DNA of 64,000 nt from positions 6,578,501 through 6,642,500 of the forward strand of contig NC_081823.1 of assembly GCF_030704535.1 (NCBI RefSeq), given 5' to 3'. Under the pieces are notes generated by a model. The model ran no database searches and had not been told where the DNA came from. It saw only the letters and a list, made by a program, of their open reading frames with translations. Positions 55,190 through 64,000 of this stretch are shown piece by piece; positions within the stretch are counted from its first letter, which is position 1; every line of letters starts with the position of its first letter. The translations under genes and the position numbers were made by a program. Source of the DNA: Vitis vinifera (Eukaryota > Streptophyta > Magnoliopsida > Vitales > Vitaceae).

Positions 55190-56326
55190 ATGTCCTGCTC
55201 CACCCTCCCACAGTGGCTCTCCTCAAAACCCTCAAATCCGCAGAGATTTTTGTTCTCATTTCAAAACCCATTTCGTTTGCTCCCCTGTATTTCGCCCCCA
55301 AATGGCCCCTGCCAGTCCCCTCTATTCGTTCGCTGCAAACTGCGAGAGCTCCGCCAACGAATCGATTCCATAAAGAACACCCAAAAAATCACTGAAGCCA
55401 TGAAGCTGGTCGCCGCCGCCAAGGTCCGGCGAGCCCAAGAAGCCGTCATTAACGGCAGACCTTTCTCCAATACCCTAGTGGAAGTCCTCCACTACATCAA
55501 CGAACAGCTCCAAGACGACGGCGTTTCAGTCCCCTTAACAGAGGTCAGGGCTGTGAAGAGGGTTGCCCTCGTGGTGATCACCGGTGATCGCGGCCTCTGT
55601 GGCTCTCTTAACGCCGGAATCCTCAAAATGGCTGAGTCCCGTATCGCAGAATTGACAGATCTTGGATTGGACTGCACTGTGATCAGCGTCGGACGAAAGG
55701 GTAATTCGTATTTTCGTCGCCGGAGTCGTGCTCCGGTGGTTTCGGTGGATCGTTTTGTTGAAGGAGGAGGTCGGTTTCCGACCGCAAAAGAGGCTCAGGT
55801 CATTGCGGATGACGTTTTCTCGCTGTTTGTGAGTGAAGAGGTCGATAAAGTGGAGCTTTTGTATACGAAATTTGTGTCGTTTGTGGAGTCCGCGACGGTG
55901 ATTCAAACTCTGCTGCCATTATCGATGAAAGGAGAGGTCTTTGATCAGAACGGCAACTGTGTTGATGCAATGGAAGATGAGTTGTTTAGGTTGACCACAA
56001 AGGAAGGGAAACTGAGCGTGGAGAGGGATAAGGTCCAGTCGGAGAAGGTTGAATTTTCCCCATTTTTGGAATTTGAACAAGACCCAGCTCAGATTCTCGA
56101 TGCCTTGATGCCTCTGTATTTGAACAGCCAGATTCTGAGGGCATTGCAGGAGTCACTGGCGAGTGAGCTCGCTGCAAGGATGTGTGCCATGAGTAATGCA
56201 ACAGATAACGCGGTGGAGCTGACGAAGACTCTCTCCCTTGCCTATAATCGGAAGAGGCAGGCCAAAATCACAGGTGAAATATTGGAGATCGTCGCTGGAG
56301 CTGATGCTCTTTCTGAACAGCCATAA
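55190..56326 (+). CDS. ATPC2: Chloroplast ATP synthase gamma subunit, ATPC2-like
   Basis: Central rotor shaft of the plastid CF1 ATP synthase on the thylakoid stroma face. Intronless, 378 residues, complete. Residues 1 to about 49 are Ser/Pro-rich with no acidic residue, as in a transit peptide. The mature part starts KLRELRQRIDSIKNTQKITE, with the N-terminal coiled coil, ITGDRGLCG (130-138), and the C-terminal helix ending ATDNAVELTKTLSLAYNR and ITGEILEIVAGADA. The plastid-specific regulatory insert is present (VFDQNGNCVDAMEDELFRLT, 250-269). However, the first of its two redox cysteines is Phe251 (codon TTT at 55940-55942), while Cys257 remains. 'LPLSMKGE' and the C-terminus resemble Arabidopsis ATPC2 more than ATPC1, from memory. 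If the read is right, the thioredoxin disulfide cannot form. Confidence 0.95.
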   Translation: MSCSTLPQWLSSKPSNPQRFLFSFQNPFRLLPCISPPNGPCQSPLFVRCKLRELRQRIDSIKNTQKITEAMKLVAAAKVRRAQEAVINGRPFSNTLVEVLHYINEQLQDDGVSVPLTEVRAVKRVALVVITGDRGLCGSLNAGILKMAESRIAELTDLGLDCTVISVGRKGNSYFRRRSRAPVVSVDRFVEGGGRFPTAKEAQVIADDVFSLFVSEEVDKVELLYTKFVSFVESATVIQTLLPLSMKGEVFDQNGNCVDAMEDELFRLTTKEGKLSVERDKVQSEKVEFSPFLEFEQDPAQILDALMPLYLNSQILRALQESLASELAARMCAMSNATDNAVELTKTLSLAYNRKRQAKITGEILEIVAGADALSEQP

Positions 56327-57900
56327 TTTGGAGCTTGGGCTTCTTAGATGAGAAGTAGAAAGAGACTAGGATCAAACAGATCATACACCATTTTTTTCAA
56401 AGTTGTAGTCTTTGGACTATGCTACAGAACAATGGGATCATACACCGTTTCCCTGTGATATGGCTGTTATTGCCCTTTGGCTTCCTGGTCTCTATTGTTA
56501 TGGTAGGTTTTTGCTCTATGTTCACTCCATTGCTTTACCACAGAGTGAATTTTGTACTCCATAGATGATTATGCGGGTTGTACTATGCTAATTGGTCAAA
56601 AACCAGTTCATTATGCATAGCCCCAAAGAAAATGAGATTGGGGTTTGTCAGTTGGAAGTTTTGTTTCAGGTGATTTTTGGTTGCTGTAATAGAGTTGCTC
56701 TATATTCTTGGAAGCTAGACTGGATAAGAATATCAGCTGGAGACTTGAAATGATATTGGGAAAGAAGGTTTCCATCTCGGGTAGGATCACTTTCCCTACC
56801 TTGTAGATATTGTCCGGATTAGGCATAATCGATGAAGGAATCATTAGATCAACGAGACAAACAAACATTCTTGTAGTATTGGACTCTATAAACTAACACC
56901 CTCTGGCTAGCATACAAAGTCCAACACTAAGGTAGTGAATCAATTTTGATACCATTTATAACAATCAACTCCTGATAATGTCCATTTTAGGTGTCATGAC
57001 CTTCAGACCTTTAAAACACGTTAACATGATTAAGAGAATTTCACTATACATGTATAGTGGATGGGTGAAACAAATTCCTTCTTCTTATTGTCTTGGTTTA
57101 GCTTTCATAGAGAATATGATTGGTATTGTCTATAATGATAGACAAATGAAAATCTATAATGATATATCGTTTTGAAAACAATTTGATCGAACTTAAAAAA
57201 TGAAAGTCTTTGACATGCTTTTGAAGAGTGTTAACTCATTTGTAAGCATTTTGTTGGGTTGACATTGACATTGAGAGACAAAAGTTAGAGGAGCAAATAA
57301 GATTAGACACCGAAAATACTAGGTGTACAAAGTTTCATAAATTTGGAATTGTTAACTAAGCAATATATAGGTTAATATTTTTTTTAAAATTGTAGTTAAT
57401 TAATAAGAATAAAAAATGGCTTGTTGAAATTTAGGGCTTGTTTGATCATGTTTTTTTTAAACTTGTTTCTAAAAATTGTTTTTAAGTTAAAGAATAGAAA
57501 ATAAGAGCTTGTTTGATCGTGTAATTTGAAAACAGTTTTCTGTTTTTTAAAACAGAAAATTGTTTTTAAATTTTCTATCATTGTTTGATCATTATTTTTT
57601 AAAAATAGTTTTAAAAACAAAGTAAAATATAGAATAGTTTGTAGAGAACAAGTAGAAGTTGTTTTTATCAATTTTAAAAAACAAAAATAACATGTAGAAA
57701 AATTTTAAAAAATCATAAAAAACAAATAAAATTGAATATGACATCTTTCTTTTATATTATAAAAATGAATATATTAATTAATATAGACTAATATAAATTT
57801 AAAAAATTAAATTTTTATAATTTCCAAAAATTTGAAACCTTAAACATGATTAAACCGAGATTTAAAAAAGTGAACCGAAGTTGGATTGAAATTGAGTTAG
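56327..57900. other. Intergenic downstream of ATPC2
   Basis: The first ~250 bases are probably 3' UTR. At 57430-57740 two 'gcttgtttgatc' phrases (57435 and 57508) open AT-rich stretches; a palindromic 'acagttttctg...cagaaaattg' near 57533-57563 suggests another small TIR-type repeat. No gene is supported. Confidence 0.5.
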
Positions 57901-57914
57901 CTATCATTGGAAAT

Positions 57915-58073
57915 AGGCCCACTCTAGCCCAATAGTTCGAAAATTGGGCCGGCCCATACAGCCCATACTCATCGTCCCATCTCCAAACGCTGCGTTTCGG
58001 TTGATCTCGGTACACAAACAATCCATTATCCATTCTCCAAAGGCTGCTTCTTGGTCGATGCCTGCGTTCTAAG
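57915..58073 (+). promoter_or_regulatory. Site II (TGGGCC) cluster and noncoding first exon of the DnaJ-like gene
   Basis: Within 52 bases there are five GGCCCA/GCCCA cores, including a perfect palindrome TGGGCCGGCCCA at 57945-57956. Such site II elements are typical of plant promoters for organelle-related and ribosomal genes. A donor-like AAG|GTACT at 58073/58074 and an acceptor TTGTTAG ending at 58969 suggest a 0.9-kb intron in the 5' UTR, joining to 30 untranslated bases before the ATG at 59000. Confidence 0.6.
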
Positions 58074-58999
58074 GTACTCTTCCAATCTCTGTCCCTAATT
58101 CATTCAATCGACTTCTACTTTACATACAATCCAAATGACGAGAAAATGAAAGAAAATTTCGTATCAGAAAATTTTCATCTAGGGTTCTGAGAATTCTGGA
58201 CATTGCACTTTAGCTAAAACTCATAAGACTCTTTGGCTTCGTTGATCTGCCAGCAAAGAAAGTGAGAGAGATATAACATAGTATCAAAATGTGGTTTTCT
58301 TTTATTTATTTTTTCATTTTCCTGGTAACCAAACAGAGGGTTGGATTCCACTCTTGAGTGCTTTATAAGTTGGATATGCCATTGCTGGAAGTTTTCAATT
58401 CGTGAGTTTCTCTTTGAACAGCCATAGACAGTTTGGATTGCAGCTCAGGCTCAAATTTTTGTTAGATTAACAGTCTTTTTCTACTCGGGAATGTTTTCTT
58501 GTGTAAAAAACCGTCTTAGTTTAGATACAGATTAAAAATTTTGAGATAAGGTTTTTTTTTTTTTGTTTAATTGCTCTATTTTCTTGGAAACCAAATAGAG
58601 GGCTAGGGTTTCTCTTTGAATGATTTCAACCTGTCAATGGTATTGTTGAAAATTTTGAATTCTTGGATTTTATTCTGGACTACAGGTCAAGCCAGAATTT
58701 TGATAAAGATTAATTATCTAGGATTTGAACTTTGTTAACTATTTTATTCTTAACCTCATAATTAAGGGGAATTATGACATTAATCTATCATGTTTCATAT
58801 AAAAGAGACCCTAAAATCAAATTACAAACAAATCGAGTCGTGAAAAAGATCCTTCCTTCATTCTATAATGGTATAGATGTTCCTCTGCCCTTCTGTATGC
58901 ATAGTAACATTTGATGCAGATGATGGCTATTTCTGGCACTTAGAATACTAATAAGATTGTTGTTGTTAGTAGAGAGGCTTCTTAGCAGCAAAGAGGAAG

Positions 59000-61880
59000 A
59001 TGGAAAATATCACAGCAAGTGAACTGGCAGGGTTTGGAGTGGGAACATTGCTCTTGTGTGCCACTATTGCTGCCCCAAGAGTTGACTCTTTCATCTCTGC
59101 TTCCCAACGGAGGTAGATTCTTCACCATATCTCGGTTCTTATTTGGGTTCGTTTTCCATTTTTAACCAATTTATATTAATTGTATCAAAACTTGTGTTTT
59201 CATTTTTCTTTTTAAACTCTGTAAAATTTGATCTAGTTATGATGCTTATAACAACAGCACAGACCATCTAGTAGTTGGGATTTAAACATAATTGACTCTT
59301 TTTTTCTGTGAGTTTGGTCATCAGCTCCCAGGTAGATATAATTAGAATCAGTTGTTTACATTGAAAGTGACTCTAGCAAAGTGGAGATGTTCAGGTAGAT
59401 GGATGATAATACAAGGAAATACAAAATAATAAGAAATGAGTGCATTCACAATAGGGTGGAGATGGCACCAATTGAAGACAGGGGCAATGGAAGTCTTTTA
59501 TAACAGCTCAATTATGGGCAGTGATACCAAGTGATTTGATTCATGTTCATAGGACAAGTGGTAGGTTAAAAAAGATGTGGATAGAAGCATTGAGAAATAA
59601 AATGACTGTCACGGTTGTATTAGACAGTATATGGCTCAAAAGAGAGCTGGTTGGAAAAAAGAGATTTGATTTTGCTTTGCTCAAGTGGGTGTATACCTAC
59701 TCTAGAACATATTAACTTAGGGATACTTGCTTAATATCGTAATGAGAAAACAGAATGAGGACACGGTTCAACTCAGCCAGGCTTTATATGCTGGCTACTT
59801 GGTGTATTGGATAAATGAATTCTATTTTTGTGGTTCAGCACTTTAGGGAAATGTTTCTCCCTTAATTGTAGGCTTTCATTTCTTAAGCACTACCTTAACT
59901 TGCATACAATGATTGCATTATACATACAATGATTGCCCTAGCTGGACGGTTTTCCTGGTGTTTTGAGGACATGATTTATGATCACAGCCGAAGGCACCAA
60001 AAAACGTAATCTAAATGTTGACAAAAAAGGGATACTCCTTACAATCATGCTAAACTCATGGCAGAAATTAGCTGACATCAGATATCTAGCAGATTTGTTC
60101 CACAATATTCCAGGGAGTATATTGTTGTGGCACTTTATGTTCGCAATTAGATCTTTGAAGTAATTATCATAACACATGCTTAATTATGAAGTTAGCAAAA
60201 AAGATGAGGCTAACTCATTAGCTAATGAAGTTGATAGGAATGAGTTATATCCTTATCATATTGGGGTTATGTTCATATGGGAAGTAGAACCCATGTGGGT
60301 CTTTATCAAGAATGTTAGTTTCTGCCGCTATGCTGTTGGTTCTATGTTGTTGCATTATGGGCTTTGTCTACTTGACTGATTGCTGAACAAGCAATGATGC
60401 TGATGGATTTGTTCTCCTGCTTGATATATGTCAGTGCACTTAGCTTTTGTAAGTGCAAGCAAAGCAAATGTATGTATTTCAAAGAAATGTACTTGGGGGT
60501 CATCTCATTTCACTAAAATTCACTCATTTTCTTTAGTTTTGCATATATTTTAATGAATCTGATTTATTTTTCTATGTTTTTAAATTTAAATAAATGTATG
60601 TCACAGGCAACTTTAGGATCTTGGAAAATAATCTCCTTTATATTTACTGATTTTGGCTCCACTTTCTGTAATGGGCCCACTTTAGATACAGATTTATTTA
60701 TTTATTTTAATCACATCATGAATGGAAAACAAAATGGACTGCTTACGTATATGCCCATTGGATCCCCAAGCATGTTTTACAAAATTCAGGGAAATGGATT
60801 GGGTTTTATTTTTGCCAACATAATCGGCATAGGAGAATATATGCATTGGATTGGGTTTTACAGAGACAAATGGAGTTGGAGCATACATGCATTGGGAGTT
60901 AATTGGTGGGGTCTAAAAGGCCTTTTTATTTGAAGTCTTAAGGGACCTCAATGAAGAGATGGCTTTCTAGAACCAAACCATAAAACTTGCTTGTTTGAGA
61001 AACTACATGCTCATAGGTTTTTTGGCTTCTGGGTTTTGCCATTCTGCTCTTGGATAAGTTGAGCACTGTGTTGCTAGATACTTAGATGTGAGTTAGAGAA
61101 AAATGGTGAATATTAGAATTGAATAAAATGGAAGTAGATATTCCAAGATGTCTTCCAAAACCAATGTGATGACTAGCGGGGTTGTTGGACATGTGGAACC
61201 AACATCAGAGTTTGTGAGTGTAGTAGGAGCTAAACATCAGAGTTCCCCTCTCAGCTGCTAAATCCATTTCCTTAGTTGGAAAAACAAAAACATGTCCATA
61301 TTCATTAATTTTGCATGTTGCTACCATTCTCTTTGGGAACTGAGAATAACAAACCTATTTTCATTCTGTCTGTCAGCCTCTGGTTTAACCATGGTGACTT
61401 TATGCTGGTTTTGTTCTTTCCCTATAAATTAGGTTTGTAGGTCTCAGTTTCCTAGCTTGAGCTATCACAATAATCCGGAACCATACAATGATGGCCGACT
61501 TAAATGCTTCCTGGATTTTAAATTATCACATCCACAAGAGGCATCTGCCAAATCTTGTAATATCTGCCTATAATTTCCAATCAGAATATGCAAATGGTGA
61601 GAAATGACCATACATTCTTACATCTGTATCTATTGTATTTGATTCTTGGATATGCAGGTCTCTCGGTATGTGCAAGAAATGTGGTGATCTGAAAATGATA
61701 GCATGCTCAAAATGTAAAGGAGTTGGATCAGTGAAAGCAGGTGCACCATTCAGTTTCAACCTTGTGGATGACTTGTATCAATCATTTTGGGGTGATGAAT
61801 CAAAGGTTAGATCCACAGCGTGCCCCAGTTGTCAAGGAAGAGGTCATTTTTCTTGCCCTGATTGCTCTAAATCACCATAA
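59000..61880 (+). CDS. Small DnaJ-type Cys-rich zinc-finger protein
   Basis: Two exons, 59000-59112 and 61658-61880, giving 111 residues. The join is in frame (AG|G, Arg38). Residues 8-26 form one hydrophobic stretch (LAGFGVGTLLLCATIAAP) that could be a signal anchor or part of a targeting sequence. The rest is a DnaJ-like zinc region: CKKC at 43-46, CSKCKGVG at 54-61, CPSCQGRG at 93-100 and CPDC at 104-107, four CxxC pairs able to hold two zinc ions. There is no J domain, so it cannot stimulate Hsp70 in the usual way. Similar short plant proteins are often organellar, and the site II promoter agrees, but its role is unknown to me. Confidence 0.88.
59113..61657 (+). other. Large intron of the DnaJ-like gene
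   Basis: The 2.5-kb intron contains short open frames (126 codons at 60553-60933, 79 at 59938-60177) without family signatures. A small direct repeat, 'atacaatgattgc', occurs twice at 59904-59934, and a 'ggattgggtttta' motif twice at 60798 and 60849. I recognise no mobile element. Confidence 0.5.
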
Positions 61881-63820
61881 GATTTGATTCTATTAAATGT
61901 TTCTTCTCCTAAACCTACTTGTAGCTTGCTTTTATGTATTTGTTCAGATGTATTCATGTAGCCCATAAAAACATTGTAACACTGCTCAGAGGCCATAAGG
62001 CTTTTATGGTTGTGTGGTGTATTTTTGTACCATACTGAGTAATATTCTCTTTAAAACCCTACCCGAGTAAAATTCTCACAAAATCAAATGGAAAATCACT
62101 TTGATTGGATGAATTTTACCCTTGAACAAATCTTGAGTGGAGATAGGGGATGTTGAGATACAAATTATTGTTATGCATTGTAGTAGTGGCATTGTAAAGG
62201 GAACACTTTTTCCCTTTACTTTTTCTTTCTATTTTTTTTTCTTTTTAAATTTGATTGATTGTAAAGAGAGAATGAGAAAAGGTGTATTTTCATACATCGA
62301 TATAAAAATAATTCAAATTTTATGTACTCATTGAAGAAAGGTAGTACCTATATCATTAAAAAATAATTGAAAAAAATATATTTTTACACTATCGTGGAAA
62401 AATAATTATAAAATAAGAACCCTTTAAAAATAATTTAAGTTTCATGTACTAATTGGTCAAAGATAATACCTAAGATAATCAAATGCAGTATTTATATAAT
62501 TAAAAAGTAATATCTGAATGATCAAAGATAATACATTTGATAAAAAAGTGTATGAAACGCTAATAATTTTTAGATGATCGCTTCAAATTTGTATTTTATA
62601 AATTCGAGTTCTTATTTTGTGGTTTTCTTTATACGAGTATATGAAAATGACACTTTTTCCAATATAGTACCTTAATGGTCAAAGGTAATGCCTTTGACAA
62701 AAAAAAAAAATCAAATACTAATTATTTTTAGATAACTATTTAAAATTTATATTTTATAAAATTGAGTTTTTATTTTGTTATTTTTTTCATATAAATGTAT
62801 GAAAACACGCTTTTCCAAAAAAAAAAATGTTATTTCTTCCTAATTCTCCTTCCTTAGAGAAAGAGTATGCATGTTGTTCACGTTTTATTCTATTTGAACG
62901 ACTACTAAGTAAAAATAATATACAATAATTTTTGAGCCGCTAACTAGAAATAATTCATTTTCATTCAAATAAAATAAAAGGTATTAAAAAATTATTTTGT
63001 TTGTTTTTCATAAACTAAGATAAAGTAAAATATGGATCTAGAAATAAAAAGAATCTTGTACTCCTTCCTCTACTCTTATGGTTTATTTTATTTTATCATC
63101 TATATCTATATAGGATATGAAATTAAAAAGGAAAAAAAATCGATTTCTACTTATTTTTGTTATTTTTTTAATAATTAGGGGTGTGTTTGATAATAATTCT
63201 ATGAAATGTTTATAATTTTTTTAATATTTAAAATTTTTTATTTTTTAAATATTAAAAAACTATAAATATTTCTTAAAATTACTGTAAAACAAAATAAAAT
63301 ATAAAATTAGTGAATTAGTTTAATTAATATTTTATTGGTTTTCATGTTATTTTTCGTTTTTATTTTAAAATAAAAGGCCTTAATATAACATTAGAATATA
63401 TTTTATAGAAAATATAAATTTAATTGATGTTTTTGAAAATTACTTTAAAATAATTTGAAATTTGGTTAATAATTTTTTTGATATATCAAAATTTTAAAAT
63501 AATAATAATAATTTTTTTAAAAATAAGTCTCCGAAATTTTTTGTATTATATTCAATTTCAAAATTTATGTTTACCCTCCATAATCCGACTATTCCGACGT
63601 GTTGCTATCTGGCATCACCAAGTCGAGGCTCCCGCCTTTCCTTTCAAAACCCAATTTTCTTTCTCAACCCTCTTTTTCCCTCCGTTTCTTTCCCGCCTCC
63701 CAAACACACCTCTTCATATATTCCCATCTTCTTTCTCTTCCCAAAACTCTCTCTCTAATTTGCTTTCTTTCTATCTGAACCTCTTTCTGTCTCTATACTC
63801 TGTAGTACTTGCTCTTCACG
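61881..63820. other. AT-rich intergenic with nested TIR elements
   Basis: Bases 61881-62100 are probable 3' UTR. The nested TIR pair lies at 62276-62816. From 62870 to 63540 the DNA is AT-rich and featureless. From 63590 it turns C/T-rich, the usual look of a plant leader before the next ATG. Confidence 0.55.
62276..62816. mobile_element. Nested MITE-like TIR elements
   Basis: The outer ends are inverted: left 'gaaaaggtgtattttcatac', right (inverted) 'ggaaaagcgtgttttcatac'. Inside, about 62369-62660, is another copy with its own ends ('gaaaaaaatatatttttaca' and 'tatgaaaatgacactttttcc'). Both share interior words with the element at 53013-53281 ('aataatac', 'tattttataaatt', 'gaaccct'). The simplest reading is that one copy inserted into another of the same family. 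Confidence 0.6.
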
Positions 63821-64000
63821 ATGTACCAGAGGCTCCAAAGCTTCTCCAGATCGTCTTCAGGGAGAGTCGAAGGCTTCAACAGATACTTAAAACCAGGTCA
63901 ACTCGCGCAACTCAGGGACTCCAAGATCAATGCTAGATCTCACAAGCTCACTTCACGGACTGGAGTCAATTCGGTCACATCAACCCACAGTGAAAGCGCC
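63821..64000 (+). CDS. Unrecognised protein, N-terminal 60 residues (cut by window end)
   Basis: An ATG at 63821 opens a frame with no stop for 60 codons to the window edge. It follows a pyrimidine-rich leader (63600-63820). The peptide starts MYQRLQSFSRSSSGRVEGFN and continues with RYLKPGQLAQLRDSKINARS. It is Ser/Arg-rich, basic, with no clear signal peptide or membrane segment. A donor could lie in the remaining sequence, for instance at 'ccag|gtcaac' near 63896, so it may be spliced. I do not recognise the family. Confidence 0.55.
   Translation, partial: MYQRLQSFSRSSSGRVEGFNRYLKPGQLAQLRDSKINARSHKLTSRTGVNSVTSTHSESA

Noticed and set aside
31385-56326. Functional cluster of bioenergetic genes (aconitase, complex I factor, ATP synthase)
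   Set aside because: These are unrelated nuclear genes for different compartments; plant clusters of this kind are not known and chance adjacency is enough.
60553-60933. 126-codon open frame in the DnaJ-like gene intron
   Set aside because: Low complexity, no conserved motif, and it lies between two well-supported exons.

Overview
The window is nuclear DNA from a flowering plant. It has AT-rich intergenic DNA, genes split by GT-AG introns, and plant protein families: a calcium-dependent protein kinase, the plant augmin subunit 4, and a plastid ATP synthase gamma subunit. From memory, the aconitase N-terminus and the abundance of L1-type LINE debris fit grapevine (Vitis), but no search was run. 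All exon boundaries were read by hand from frame continuity and splice signals. Every complete gene closes into one open frame.

Layout. 1-4148: AT-rich upstream DNA with a ~419-bp duplication and an internally repeated leader. 4149-8172 (+): CDPK, 8 exons. 9503-10122 (-): eIF1/SUI1, 4 coding exons. 10459-14953: gene-poor stretch with a GC-rich block. 14954-15175 (-): UBL5/Hub1. 16143-16315: a tRNA-type SINE in a 20-bp target-site duplication. 16630-22717 (-): augmin subunit 4, 12 exons, sharing a 366-bp divergent promoter with 23084-30326 (+), an RNI-like leucine-rich-repeat protein of 6 exons. 31385-43477 (-): aconitase, 20 exons, 1009 residues. 44754-52636 (-): a complex I assembly factor of the NDUFAF2/mimitin type, 8 exons. 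55190-56326 (+): intronless chloroplast ATP synthase gamma subunit. 59000-61880 (+): a small DnaJ-type zinc-finger protein, 2 exons. 63821-64000 (+): start of an unrecognised gene cut by the window edge.

The large introns hold most of the mobile DNA. LRR-gene intron 3, aconitase intron 6 and NDUFAF2 intron 1 each carry degraded LINE fragments, some nested. Short terminal-inverted-repeat elements lie in aconitase intron 15 and in the flanks at 30.5, 53.1 and 62.5 kb. No LTR element, viral copy, CRISPR array or RNA gene was recognised.

The genes are mostly housekeeping: calcium signalling, start-codon selection, splicing-related ubiquitin-like protein, spindle microtubules, TCA/glyoxylate metabolism, respiration and photophosphorylation. 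They do not look like a functional cluster. The most notable observation is that the ATP synthase gamma protein has Phe at the position of the first of the two thioredoxin-regulated cysteines, while the second is present. That suggests an ATPC2-like isoform without the light/dark disulfide switch.
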